Below, piece after piece: positions 13,101 to 28,100 of a DNA stretch of 64,000 nt. Positions within the stretch are counted from its first letter, which is position 1, and each line of letters begins with the position of its first letter. Location: assembly GCA_030141605.1 (NCBI GenBank), contig JAQGDQ010000030.1:996558-1060557 (forward strand), in the 5' to 3' direction. The notes below the pieces were generated by a model, which was not told the origin of the DNA, ran no database searches, and saw only the letters and a program-made list of their open reading frames with translations. The DNA is from Tubiluchus corallicola (taxonomy: Eukaryota > Priapulida > Priapulimorpha > Priapulimorphida > Tubiluchidae). Both the position numbers and the translations under genes were made by a program.

Positions 13101-16100
13101 ACAATAAAACATAAAAAACCGTGAATTGATAAAAAATATACATAACTTTTGGTGTATAAATTTTTAATGTGTTTTAATACTACGAAACGTTGATTTCAAA
13201 AAATGGAATAAGAAATCCAATTTTTAAATAGAAAACTTGTTTTAATCCAGCCCCAGTTCTTTTGTCCTTTTTTAAATGTTGTTGTCAATAAGCCAAACAA
13301 TTATTCAGTCTGTTACAGTAATTATAAGTGCTAAAAAGCACTTATCATTTTACCGATTTTCACACGAAATTGGAATTAGCATTCACTCTTACACTTATTA
13401 AATAACATTCAAAACATGAGTGAAATGAACTGTGAGTAAAATTTTAGATTTAACAGAACAAAAAGCACAGTGGAAACACTAATGTCATTCTAAAAACAAA
13501 CTAGTGACTGTAAAAGACAAACACACAATGATTCAGTGTGTACTTCAGCAAAGATCAATGCAAAACTGAAACCAGATATAAGGCAGCCATGACATCCTTA
13601 AAACCAGCAAGCATAGAAGAGACAATATTCAAGCAGATTTAATAGTCTCTCTGACGCCTCGTTGGTGATATTTTGCAAAAAAGTTTTCCACCACAGCGAC
13701 CTGAATTAGATAGCGGTAGGACACAGAAATACTCCTGTTCTCGACATTATAGCGGCGTTTATTAAACTTTATTAGATTTTACAACAGTCTTTTATGGCGT
13801 CGTCTAGAAACGTTTATTGCCGCCATGTTTTAATGTGGTGAGGTTCAGTGGGCAGTTAATTTTCCCAGGAAAAACCGCAACGAAATTCAAAAGCAAAATG
13901 TGGTAACCAAATCAGCGCTGTCACATCCCACTGAAATACAAGTAAAGTTAAAATATCTGTAGCATCCACATTTTCACTCTGTTGTTCTCTAAATTCATGA
14001 CATTTTGCAACTTCCTTTTGCTAAATGTAATCAATAAAGAAAACAAGCCCAAGCTGTATGATACTGTATGCATTAAACTGGTAATTCTACTAAACCGGTA
14101 ATGGTTAATTCTACAGACATTACACTAATGTTTCTACATCCTAAACATTACCATTAAATCTATAGTACTGTAATATTAGATAATTATTTTTTAACACCAA
14201 GTAGGCTACTAACAAAATTGTCGTTATGTCTATTATGCATTTAAAGGAGATAAATAAACAATCTTAAGATAAATAAACAATCTTAATCTTCTGTGGATGA
14301 CTGTTTGCTCTTATAGTAAGTTGCAATATCATAAGCGTTTAACTTGAAGACCTTTGGTGTTCTACCATATTTATCCATATGATATCTTTGGATACCCCTG
14401 TATTTTTTAGCATTGCACGAGCTTTCATGTTTTGCAGAAATCAAATGCTGGTTAAAAACAATAACACTAATGATGTGATAAACATTTGCACGCTTGTTTC
14501 CTGATTTGCAGACATTGCTTGGTACAATGTTCACATAAAAAAACTACATTTAAATGTGAAAAAAATTAAGTTAACTAATCAAAAACGGTCAAATAATGAT
14601 AAAATAAGTTTATGTCCAATGCAAATCTTTATAGTAGTAATCAGAGATTTGAATCAAGTGCATTAATATTCAACATATGGTCTAAATGGCAGCAACAATG
14701 AATTATTGAACATTATACCCCAAAAATTCTAACAACATACTAGAAATAGCCAAATCTTTGCTGCTGCCATCAATTTTGTATAGCCCATTACAGTTTTCAT
14801 AAAACCCTGGTTCATTGAAGATTTAATATTTGCAAGTTTACTCAAGAACAGCTGCACACGTTGTATCGTTTGAAAGTGCCCATAATGCATTTCAGTGAGT
14901 AAGTTTGGCAGCAACAGCTGCATCAGGATTGCAGCAATCATAAATTCCTACAATCGGCAGTGAAAATAAACAGGAGGACAGATAATGCGCTGCCTAGCAC
15001 TTCCATGCAAGAGCAGTCGAGAGAGAGAAGCTGGAACCACTTGCTGCATTGCCCTAAAAACTGCACTACACAATCTACGGCAGCTCAAAGAGGCAGAATT
15101 GTTGCTTTTTATTAACTTAGCTACCAGTGAATGTGTGATGGTAATAACAAAATTATTCATTTTTGATGGTATATCATCACACCGAAAAAACGTTGTATTT
15201 TTTCTTTTTTATTGATTGGGGTTTTTCACTAGTTGTACCTATCCCTCTTATTAAGAAATAAATTTACAATATTAAAATTATATCGTATTGCAGAGCAGAG
15301 TGTGGATTGTGGTTAGTGTAAGAAGAATATCTAAAGTTGTCTGCAAATATATCACTGATGAATGATGATATTTTTTCATGCTCTTTGATAATACTTAATT
15401 GTAAATCTGATTTAACATGTGAATAGCATTAGTACAGTACATGTATTATGGGTGTTAGCATAATTCCATGGGATTACATTTTCCAACAGCTCTGGGAGGC
15501 GCACAGGCACAAGGCCTATCCCCAGCAGCATACCAAACCTTGGTTAGGAAATTGTGAACATTGGCATTAGTAAGCTATATTCTGTATCCATATGTTTCGG
15601 CTTGGAATGATGGCACGGTTTTTTGTAAAAAGAGCAGAGGTGACATTGCAAGAAACGACTCATATGTGCGCAAGCGATAAAATGATTTCTTGCAGCTTAC
15701 TAGGACCACGTGCTAGTAGTTGCTGACAAGGGGTAGACTATAGTAAATCCGGATGAGTGATGGGCAAGAATAGTGAATTAAAAATAAGTGACATAGCTGA
15801 AGAACTCCCAAAAATCATCTTAAGCCTTAAGATATTATTTGACTGGTAGTAAAGATTTATTTAATTTCACTTTTCAGCTGCAGCATTGTGTCGATGTTTT
15901 AGAAATATGGGTTATAGCCAAACAAAGATTAATGTAGCTATACGAGCCACCTTGTTATTATCAACAAAACACTACAGTTATTAAGAACAAAAAACTCCAC
16001 AAGACATTCGAGAATATTTTTCTGCAAGTTAGCTAAAAAACAATCAAGTCAACACATCATAGCACTAACTTTAACTAATAATGTTCATTCCAAACAGCTT

Positions 16101-19100
16101 GTTAGTCTCTAGTCCTATATTAGTAAAGAATATTCTGTATTCAATAATTCTGAATGTTATATTAACGTCAAAATCCACAAGACAGCGGCTATTTATAAAA
16201 CTTGAACTCGATACACGGTAAGAACACCAAACAAGTAAAATTAATAGTTTATAGACATATAAATAAAAATTAAATAACGAAGTAAGGAACAAAGGAAATA
16301 AAAAAATGACATAAGACTTCTAAGAACTAGGATCTATCCTAGGGAACATTGCCACTCTTGCCAATAAATTTGACAATTTGAAAATGATTTTCGCAAGTAA
16401 CCAACGTGGTATGCACATGTTAGCATGCGCCTGAAAAAGCATTAGACTCGATTAAGGCATCCATTAAGATAAATGGAGAGATTTTTTACTAGCTGGCTCC
16501 ACTCATAAAGTGAGAGGATAAGTGGATGCAGGCGCTACAGTTAATGAGTATTCGAATTATGAAGCGCTCAAAACATACATGAAACCAGCTATGAAGGCAA
16601 AGTAAAATTCTTTATAAATGTTGTGAAGCTTTGAGGGCTAATGTCCTCAGTGATGATTGACAGGAATGCACAGGTTTGGTAATGTTGCAAAAACACAAGT
16701 TCTGTGCACAATAGTATATTCGCACAACTTAAGTGGAATTTGATCTGTGCACAATAGTATGTTTGTACTTCCTAACCTGCACTTCTCGTTGCTGCATGAT
16801 TCCATTCTAGTTTATCTTATTTCTTTACATGTTATTCTTTTGCGTGACCTGTATGCATACCTCAGGTAAAGCATCCATCGGGATCTTACAGCTCAGTGGA
16901 ATGCCGACTTTGACATACCTAATAGGTGGCATGTTATCCATAGAATCACTCATTAGTCTTCATTTTTTATTCGTCTATTGTATGTTATGTTTTGAGTTTG
17001 CGCTTACCATTTTGTTCCGTTTTGTACACGTATACACACACTTCAATCAGGTGGTACCGTGGCACAGAAGAATGGACGGAAATTTAGACTACAATAATAT
17101 TAGGAGCAAGCGCCCTGCAAAGTAGAAATTTCATGATCTGGTATTATTGCAGTGCACTGGTTTTAAGCTGTGAATATCATCAAGTTTGTAGCCTCTTAGT
17201 AATTCTTATGTTGTGGTTGAACAACTTTTCTATGTTGAAAAATTAAATGCTGGGACAATCAACAATCGAAAAACCGTCAGACGTATAATTATCAATACAT
17301 ACCAGCAAAATAATAAAGAAGTCAACTAGCTTACATCACGGTTTAATCACAGAAGATAAAGCACTTAGAAAGATTTGCTGTCAAGAAAAAATATGACATA
17401 ATCCACTGGACTACGGCATACGCAGTTCCATTCTAGAGAAGACAGCGGCGCAGAGCTGTTTGACACAGAGGAACTAACGACAAAAGTTGTTGAGTGGTAG
17501 GACCAAATACTTAGGGAACTGAAAAAACTGTATCAGCTGTTGGAAGAAGTGCCATTGTCTAGTTTTGCAGTGAAAATGGCAGACACATTAGAGCAGTTTG
17601 TGTAATAGCGAATTGCGATTTTTTTGCCAGCATTTATGTTTTGACTTACTGGTTTAAACTTCTGCATTTTTGGAAAAAAATATAACGAAATGACCTAAGT
17701 ATTTTGGAGTTTATACATAAGCATATGCAACAACATCTAATGCATATGCGTGGTAAATTTGGTAGATTTCAAGTGATTCAATTATTTTTTCTTATAATAT
17801 TTTAATAAAAACTTCGGCATATTTTTTGCACCACATGATATACGAATTCGTGAACTTTCTGGGGCATTTTGCAATAACTTCAATTGTGAGTATGCGTACG
17901 TCCTGGGTCTTCAGGAGCAATAAAAATTATTTCTACAATTTCTGCTGCATACTCTTCATGTGCACAAGTACGTTTGTTGTCTTTTTTATCTTTCGTTTCT
18001 TGTATTACGCTCCGAAAGACTTCGATCTTATAAGTTTATCTGCCATAATTATATAAATGCTAACGCAAGAAAATTCTTTTATTTAATGAATGCGTCAGTA
18101 AAGCCTGCATACTCTTAGGAAGCCAGATAAAGCAAAAGTGTTTTGCTGAGGGAAGGCAGCTTCCCGTTAGCGTCGATGAATCGCATATTTTGACCAAACA
18201 TAACGCAAGCAGTTCCTTTCATTAAATTAAAAGTAGTGTTTTGCACTTTAGTAATAGTACATACACTAAATGCTTATGTTACATTACTTATGCTAAAGCT
18301 AAACTAAAAATTAAAGAATCGCTTACAGAATTTGGCGTTCTAGGCAAATGCATGGCTAGTTTACCTAGTTGTAGAGTCGGCCTTGTACATGGGAACTTTT
18401 GCTTTAAACGGGGTTCATTTTTTTTACCCACAGCTGAAGTTTAACACACAGCGGGAACCACATCTTACTTGTATCAAAGACATTCTGCAACACGTCCGCA
18501 CGCATCTGTTCCCTTATTTTGATTCCAGCCCTGAGTTGACTTTTTACACAACTTATTTTTAACCCTCAAAGACCAGAGAATGATCGAAAATCACTATCAC
18601 TGTCGCAGATGTTTAGCCATAAATTTCTTTTTTACGCTGGACTTAATAAAATTGGTTTCAATCAGTACTTTTATTAACTGCTTACACAAATCTGCGAAGC
18701 AAGGTAAATTTTGAAGCAATTGTTCATAAGAAGGATCACAAATGATGCTTTTTTTACAATCAAAGGGTTTGGAAACCTTCACAGAGAACACAAGTTTGAG
18801 AAAAATCAACGTCTCCCAAAAGTTTTCCCCGCAACATAAACAAAAATATGCACCTTGTCTCAAAGTAAAGCAAATGGCTGTTTTGATTTGAATGTAGCTT
18901 ATTTTGTTCGGCTATGCCAGCATAACATGTAGCAAGCCACATTCGTAAGATTTAACGAAAACTACAAGACCCGGCTAGCTACGAAATCCAGACGTTGCCT
19001 ACTGGTGCTGCCTGATTGGGCTAATATCGCGGAGTTCCGACATGCAGGCGTAAGAAAAATATTTTTCTTTCAAGTTTTAACCGGTCACAGAAATTTTACT

Positions 19101-22100
19101 CACCACACGACATAAAACACGAAGCAAAATAAGTTAAAGTGAAATAACTGTTGCCCAGAGAAGCTTAAGTAATCTCGTTCTCATTGGGTATTAAATCCGT
19201 AGAATCTAAGTAACCAAACTTACAACCTAGGCTTATTATGCATACATGCTGCAAACGGTACTGCAAAAATCAAACTGAAAATTTAGATTAAACAAACGTA
19301 TTTACTGATACACCTAATTTAAATGTTACTAAAAATTTATTGAAGTAAACGATGTGACATTAGAACAGATTTCTACAGAAGAGCAGCACTGGAGATAAAA
19401 GCACCATTCTACTAATATTTATGTAAACTTGATTACTACATTACTGATTGTGTAGCAGATATTAAGGGTAAGCAATGTCATCTGAATGAGCACTTAATCA
19501 ACTTTAGCAGATTTCCATTGGAAGACAACTCTAGGGACAAAAGAGATGAATATATACTTATTTAAAAGTATGTTTAAAGGTTTTTGCTACACTTACAAGT
19601 TCTCATAGGTGTATAACACACTGTAGGAGAACTTTAGGGCCAAAAAAGATGAATACATACTTACTTAAAAGTATGTTTAAAGGTTTTTCTTACAAGTACA
19701 AGTTCTTATAGATACATAAAGACTTTGTTCTGAGAGCCTGAATGGACTAAAAACGAAGAATTCAAGGTTGTCTGAATGAGCTGTGTCCAGACTGGAGACT
19801 GAGGGGGCTTTGTGAAGTCTTAAGACACTTCACGAATGTTGCTGCAGCACGGCAGTTGTTTTCTTTAGAGGAAAAGATTGTTTTCTTAGCAGCAATCCTA
19901 TGTTTTGCTTTCGTCCCATCACATTGTTTACCGCGGTCTTAATTAGTTATGTAAACAAACAAGTGGGAAAGCCAGCAGAAAGCTGCCAGAGCCAGCAACT
20001 AAGCTCCCAGGATGCCTGACTTTGAAAAATCCATTGCTTTATCAATTTTGGCTACCTTATAGGATAACCCAAATTCACTTTCACTTCGCATATCTATTGT
20101 AACGAGTACAAAACGGTTAATTACAGGCTTTCCATGTTAATCAATGCAAGCAACTATGTAGGCCGACATATCCACATCAGTTAATTTCTATTAAACTATC
20201 AGCTAATCCTGTAAAGCTAACAGCTTTGCATTTGAAGACATTCGAGAATATTTTCTTGCAAGTTAGCTAGAAAGTCAAGTCAACACATCATGGTACTAAC
20301 TTCAACCAAAAAACGTTTTGCCAGTCTCCAGTCCTACATTAGTGAAGAGTATTCCATACCCAACAATCTTGAATGTTGTGTTTAGAATCTTTAATTTGCA
20401 AGCGAATTAAGTTCATACAACCCGAAAAAAGTTCAAAAGTATTACTCCCTAAGAAGCTTAACCAGGTTTGAAAGCTGACACCACAAAACTGTGGTGTCAT
20501 CCATCTTAATTCAGCGCAATCCTTAAAAAACAAGTTGCAGAATTACTTTGAACCTAGGATATAACTCACCATCTGTAAGTTTCATTAAATTTCTACATAT
20601 AACAAAAGACTAAAGAAAAGAACTCTTTTGTCTGTATATCTTTAATCTATTTGCCTACAGCTTAGAAAGATCCACACTGCATTAGAGATCTTGCAGAAAA
20701 GTAGAGAAAATCATTTAAAGATGGTGCTCTGGCTACCTCCTTTCGCCAAAAAATGTTACCTGTTCTTGTGTCGCATGTGTTTGTGTCTTTCAGATGTAGT
20801 CTATTGTACCAATATAGTTTGCTATTGCAATTTTGTAAGTTAAAATTTTCTCCACAGTCTTTTTTGTCTTGTTTCAATAATTTTCTGAAAGTCTAATTAC
20901 ATGCCTTAGCTACTGACTAGTCGCTCTCCAGGCTTTGATATGCCCATGTTTTTGACAGTTTTGATTCATGTTGTTGTCCATGATTTTTGTTGGTTTATTG
21001 GTACAAATATTTATTAGACATGTTGTTTGGGCAGTTGATGCCAAACACATCAGATTTCTAGACCATCGATGCTGAAACAGAGATTACTAAATATACACAG
21101 AGAAGCACTGTGTTTTTTCACTGTATTTAGTAGTCTCTGGCAGGAACATGCTTACTGCTACTTCTTACTGTTATGTAAGACGGTCCCTTACCCACAGGTC
21201 AGGTTTGAATACAAGTTAATATTTTTAATTTTACTTTCAGGGAGATCATTTTGTTGTTGAATGCCTATGCAAAGTTAACTTGAATAGTATGAATACACGC
21301 TATTTTATCATGACGATGAGGGTCCGTATCAGATTTGTTTATCAGAAAGAATATGAATGCAGCTGCGACACTTACTAATCAAAGATTAACAGACTTGAAA
21401 TATGACAATAACAATAAACAGAAATAAGATGATAAAATTTTTACTAAGAGATATATGCAAACATTAATAAAAGTGAACAATATCCTCCAGCTAGAAATAA
21501 AATTAAAGAATATCTGAAAACCGATGGCAATTCAGTACCTAAAATTTAGCCAGATGCTTATTATCTGTACAGAGTTTAATACCAACGTTTGCTGATTACA
21601 TAAACACTTTCAGTGATGGTAACTGGAGATGCATGTACCAGTTTTTTGATCACTGACCTATCAATGGTGCAGTAAAACATGAGTTGTGTCACAGACACAG
21701 ACACCTATGACAATAAGACTATTGCAATTTTGCTTGAAGAATTAGGTTGCATGGTTTTCCGTTTTGCTGCCAGTCTACCAACATTTCTGGTGCTTATGTG
21801 CTTGTAACATAAATGCAGTGAAGTTGCCTAAAGAGTTAAACTGATCCCATTTCTGCTCTCCGAACTTGTTACCAATGAGTTATGGTTTTCGCGAAAAGCT
21901 CCTCCACACACAAAGTTAGCCCTTCTAACTCCACCTACTCGTATCGGATTCCACAGGCGCCGGGACGGATTAGATATCCCGCTCAACACAGTGGGAAGAA
22001 GCAAAAAAACATGAGTCCTGTCTACAGGGACTGGGATTCTTTGATCCATGACACACTTGTAAGCATATTTTGTATAGAGTTGTTCAAAATATTTTGAAAT

Positions 22101-25100
22101 CCACTAGTCTTCTCTATTAGCTTTATCTCAGAGCAAAATTAAAAACAGAAATCTACAGAAATCATACCAGACAAGGATATTTTCAATTTTAAATATAGTA
22201 AGAAGCAGTAACAAAATTAGGATAAATTTTACAATTTTGCCAAAACAGCATCATTTTCCTTGCACTGTTCTTCAAATCCTCAGACCAAATCAATTATAAA
22301 GCAAGTAAGCACAATACAGAAAGGGAAACACCGTCTTACACTCATTCTTCCCATTCAAGTGAAAAGATCTTGCTAAGGTTAAGTTTGCATTTTTCTGCGT
22401 TTCTTGAGGTGGACAAACGACTGAATTTACAATGTTTATTTGGGTTAAGAGGAAGACTGTCTGACAAGTAAACTGCTGTCACTTTACCTGTCGAAAGCAC
22501 CTTCTGATTTAAATAGCACCTAATAAGCAAAGGTTTCCACCTGAAACACTGGAAATGTTCTAGACTTTCGATAACATGAACACCTATGGCACTTTGCATA
22601 CCTATACCTATATACCTATGCACTCCCACTTTCCTGGTATCACTTACAAACATTTTTTGGCAAATTGATACCAATGCAAGAAAAAGAAAACAACTTTTGT
22701 AGGAAAACCAACAAAACAATTTATTTTGCAGCAGCAGACCAGCAGTAGAAAAACCACGATCAAGGTGACTCTAGAGAAACACGAAACCTGTTAAAGCCTC
22801 GGGCAGATTCGAGATAAATGACCTCAGGACAACCTTTAAATCAGAAACCAAATCTCTGTAATCTTCAAGGAAACACCTTCAATAAAAATCTAAAACACTG
22901 TCTTACAAGTGCAGCTAGAATTTTAACATCTTCACAGATACAGATTACCTCATAACCTAATTTCTAGAAGACTCCTCGGGCAAGACGCTGAACAAATTTT
23001 CATAAGCATCCGATGGGATTATTAACATGGCTTAGCAGTAAGTTGGGTTTTCAGTTAAAAATAAGGGCAATGTAAGAAGTTGCAGATGTAAATTATTGCA
23101 AAGTGGTGCCACAGTCTGCATGAAAATCCACAAAGGATTATTCAGACAAAAATAGAATTTTATGCAGCCATTTGTAAGCTTCAATGAAAGTGAAGTGAAA
23201 TTTTCATGGAACTTCCAAAGCTGGCTTCATATGAAATAAATATGGGCAGAAATACTAAACTATACATGTATAAAAAAATTAATGACAAAATTTAAACAGC
23301 TTCTGAAAGTTCATTAATAATTTCAGTAAGTTGCAAACCAAATGATATAAAAAGTGTTAGAAATAATACTTTATGCATAATACAATGACATCTTCTCAAA
23401 AGAAAGAAAAAACATTGTAAATTGTGCAATCTTGCTGTGAATAGACCCCACTCATGTAAAACTGGTGCTAAGTCGCCATGGTACAGTCACGGCACTAGGC
23501 CTTCCAGTGGGCTTATATCTTTTTGCAAACCACAACAATACATAATAGACTTGTCAGTGCAACAAGAATTCCCTCTCATAGCAAACTGCTATTAGTAAAC
23601 ACTTCAACATCTTTTCTGCAAAACCAGGGAAACCAAAGGGCACTAAAAATATCTACTATAAGGTTTATGCATTAGCTTTCATTTTAAAAACTGGTCGTTA
23701 ACCCTAGATCACACTGCAACATCAGGGCAGGAAAAATCTCAACTTATAGAAATCTTCAAAGTTCCTTTGTTTTCAAAGCTGGTTTATTGCCAAAAGAAGA
23801 TTTAAGATTTTAAAATGCAAAACAGGTGGCACTTAGGCAGGAGGCACCACTTGTCACATGTGTATTAACAGCAGTAAAACAATGGCAGACACAAACAACA
23901 CAACTGTTGATAATTAGTCTCAAACAAACATGCTCAATATGCCAGCAATAAACTACATCTCGCAACACTTTGCCCTCCCATCGGGACCATCCTACTCCAT
24001 TTTCATAACTTTTCAATTTACCACCCGCTCAGCTTTGCGATGTTTATTACTACGAGTTCGCCATGAATCAATCGTGAATGAGAAACGTTCATTTCCAGAT
24101 GCTGCTCTTCATCCTCGCCATGTTTTGGCTATGCAGAGAGGTTTGTTTGCCGTCAATAGACTTGCTGCACTTTGCAACATGCTGAGTTCATTAAGTTCTG
24201 CACTAAATGCTACAATTTTTGGCACTACTAGGACACCGTGAATTTTTTGCCTAGGTTCAGCATTAATAAGCAGCCGAGATTTGTAATTGGAGTATTAAGC
24301 AAAACCAAAGCAAAAAATTGCAGCAGATCAGAAATGTAGTTCATAGATTCAAAGATGCATTTTTAGGTCTAAGGATTCCTGCAGATAAACAGGCTTCAAT
24401 TCCTGCAGATAGACAGGCTTCAAGTAAAATAACTAGAAAAGATTGAAGTGAATACCCTTTCCTAGTTATCCTCAAAATGTAGAATCTCCAGAATTTTTTC
24501 AGAACTTATTTTCATATGGTACAGATTAAACAACTTTTTCTTTAATCTATAGGTTGGTCAACTCCTTTCAAAAATTTCTTGGTGACATGCTCTGCAAAAC
24601 ACAAACTATGTCACCTCTCAGTCAGCCTGCCATCTTGTCCTTGCTTTGGGTCATAGTTAAAACTTTAAATCCACAAACACTAGTAAACAGCCACGAAGGT
24701 ACAAAGATGGCAATGTACCCGGAACCATAGAAACTTAATCAGTTCCACAAAATATTTGTCACATTGGTAACCTGACTCTATAAAGAAACAGTTATTCAGC
24801 AAATGCGTCACAGTGTCATTAAAAATTTATCACTCACTCAGACAGAAAAAGTGAAAATGCACTTACCTTTCCGTATCGTTGAGCGTGGGTTCCGGTGAGT
24901 AAAGAGTGAAAGATGATGATGGTTTCATCGAGGTCCCATATAAATACCCTCTCAAGATCATTCTCTGGTCCAGGTGATGGATTGTTCTGCCGCCGACCCC
25001 GGCCTCCTCGACTTCGAGCTAGGAAAACAGTAATCTTGATTAGCCTATTTGCTAACATTATAGTTCTACTTGCAATTTGAAAAATTGTGATGAAGTGCAA

Positions 25101-28100
25101 GGACAAAACTGCAACCTTGGTAATAGTTCTAAGGAAGATATTTAAGTTTAAGAAACAAAGAATTTTATTAGCATACCTCGGCCAGTTCCATTGGTTGACT
25201 CACACTTTAGTGGTGGTGATGGACTTTCTGTTATTGCAGAATTGAAACCTTAAAAAGACAGGTATATTTTTATACTATTAAATTTTCAACAATTGTAAAA
25301 AACAGCCTTTGCTTTCTGAATGAAGTATATATGTACATTTTTCTAACACTATACACTGAATTTAGTAATGTATGCTGTAAGACTAAAAAACTTTGTGATA
25401 CTTTTCGCAGAAGTTTAACCCTTGCTTAATGCATATGCTAATGTTATTTCTTTTTTTAAATAGACTTATTGGACTTTACTTGGATATAGGCTTTTATAAG
25501 ACCATGTACAAGGAAAGAAGAAAATTTACTCAATTCTAAATGACAATCTGCCAGAGCAAGACTTGTTGGGATAAAGAGCCAACATTGTAATCGTCCAAAA
25601 AATTATGCCACAAATCACTAATCCAAGTATTAGTGAATATTATGTAATGAACTAAATTGGTGTACTCCAAAATAGAAATTTTAAGCTTATTTAATTTGTT
25701 TCCACATTTCTCTGCAATGTTTACACAAACCGCCTATTTCTCGTCGCCCTATCAAGAGACGCATCTCAACCCGCACTTTTTCTCCTCCTTCAGTGGTTAT
25801 TTTGCTTCTACCCGGCGCCTCTTTCTGCTGATTATACAAGGGGTTCTGATCAGGGAAGAGCGACGTTGCAAAGGCGCTCTGTTTATTTGTGACTAGGATC
25901 GGAACCACTTGCCGTAATTTCAGCGCCAGAGACCCAGACCTAGCTTCATGCAGCTAATACTGACAAATTCCAAACGTCTGGACCTTGTTTGAGTCAGTTA
26001 AACCAGTCATGTAAGACATTAGTGAGAAACTGGACAAGACCGAATGATTGATGGTCATACATAAAAATTGTTAGACCAGCTCTGCACGCCCAGAAATTGT
26101 CGTCAAAAAACTTTGTTCTTATTCATGAAAAAGGGTTTTCCAGAAAAGGCGGCTGCTGTATGTGTAAGCAAATATCATTGAATATAATGCCATACACATG
26201 TAATCAACAATACTAAGGTTAATATAGAAAACACTATAAAATGAGTTAGTGGTTGAACTTCCACTTTTATTCGAACTTTTGGCATGTAATCCAATAGACA
26301 ATAGGAGAAATCTTTCCCTTAATGCTTACGTTTGGTTTACAGAGACAACGTGCATTACTTTAGCAGGACAGCACAAAGTAGTTTTTTCAATTTAGTCTCG
26401 AAAGCCTTTTTTCCACCTGTTGACCTTTAAACTTGTAAATGTAAGTCATAAGTTGTTACATACCTTACATATAAAAAATCAAACAATTTACATATTTTTA
26501 ACACAAGCACGTTTTTGTGCTAACTTAGACATATTTTGTTGTTTATTTGCTGCTTGTTTTTTTGTTCCTACCCCACTTTCAGAGATCAGAAACATGTTCC
26601 GCTAAACCTAAAACATGCTGGGCACGAAAGCTGTATCTAGCCTAACACATTTCCACTTATCGGCAGCTGCCTAATGATGTATTTATGTTTATTTCTATTT
26701 GGCATTCATCCGTTTACTGAACAGACCGAGGCATCTTAAGAACCCATATGGCAAAGTCTGCATAATTGCAGAAAAGATAGATGAGCACACTACAAATAAT
26801 AACTATCTTACATATGTACACAATTTTATATATGAAATTATTAATGCAATCAGTGAAAACCAACAATGACGATACTTAAAAATTGGTTAGAAGGTCAAAT
26901 TTTTGATGTGTTGTGTAAAATAACACCATAAGCACCATCAGTTTACTTTAATGTTGATAATTAGTTAAAAGTAGATGATATGACACAAAACAAAAAACAT
27001 GACATCCAGGGCTGAATTATCCTATAGGCTAGTATAGGCTGCAGCCTAGAGCCTCTCAAGCTGGGCAGCCCTCAAGCTTTGGTAAGATTTGGTAAAAAAA
27101 TCTATTTTTTCACTATGGGTTTTTGGTATTTCTTAAAGAATATTTTTACTGACAAACAAAAGATGAGTATTCAAAGCTTATTTAAAGAATTTGAAAATAA
27201 GTTTACTTCAATCTACATAAATGTCACTAAAATATATCACAAGGAAAAAAATTCAAAATGGGTCCGACCGAGTTAGTGGGTAGCTCCGCTTGAGATTACT
27301 AGTAATTTCATTAGCCTAGGGGCTAATTTCATTAGCCCAAAAGATCATAATCTGGCAGTCATGGCACAATATTGACATAAGCAATCTTGTTGTTTCGGCC
27401 GCATCAATGTTTCCCCAGAATCGGTGTGGGATTAGGTGTGTTGATGTTGCACTAAATACTTCATTCTGTATCAGTTCTTTTCATTTTTTTCATGTTGAAA
27501 AATAGGAGATTTAAAAAGGTATACCTTAAATGCAAAGACATCTGCAGATATGCAAAATTATTACCGAAAAATGTACTATACCTGCTGTACAAGTGTCTGC
27601 GGGTACCGGTTGTAATTGATATGTGGTTGTTGTAGAAGGCACGGTGGTTGCCGTGGGCACACCTAATGGGGAGCCAGCATTCGTGGTGGCCATGTATGGG
27701 TAGTTTTGTGAAGCGTAGTGGTATGGATATGCCGTGGACTGTCCGTACGCGGCCCCATATGCAGCACCGGTGTAGTCCAGACCCTGTAAGAGGCTTGCAG
27801 CATGAGCTTGTGATGCTCGTTCATCCTAAAAAACAATAAATGTCCTTATCTTCAGTGGAAAAAAATTAACAGCCTAAAATCAATATCTAATAGTCATTAA
27901 AGAATGCTAGCCAAAAGTCATTTCTATGCAGTAACTTGGAGAAAACTGCTGCAAAACAGAAATGTTTTTCTTGCTCACAGTTAGTTTTTCTTAGTTACCA
28001 ATCTTTTTGGAGATGAAATGGTAAAAAATGTTTCATTGACTCATTAGCTGCAAAGTCTTGTTAAACAAGTGCAAAGTTTTATTTTGGTCATAGTTCAAAT

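Larger units (their letters stand above)
12738..24866 (-). other. eya: eya intron 12 (12.1 kb), inside the EYA domain
   Basis: This is the longest intron of the gene. It carries a pair of related dispersed sequences (about 16000-16160 and 20235-20375), a direct repeat of about 105 bp (19521-19719) and a 24-bp duplication (24376-24423). No coding exon compatible with EYA is missing between exons 12 and 13, because their translation matches the family without a gap. Confidence 0.75.

Noticed and set aside
22342-22719. 125-codon minus-strand frame in intron 12
   Set aside because: The longest frame in the window, but within chance expectation for this length of sequence. No recognised motif and no conserved exon structure.
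23930-24241. 103-codon plus-strand frame, and an opposing minus-strand stretch without early stops
   Set aside because: No family resemblance and no splice signals consistent with eya. Treated as chance.
27005-27345. hAT-type element with CAGGGCTG terminus
   Set aside because: One end looks suggestive, but I could not find a matching inverted end or an 8-bp target duplication.
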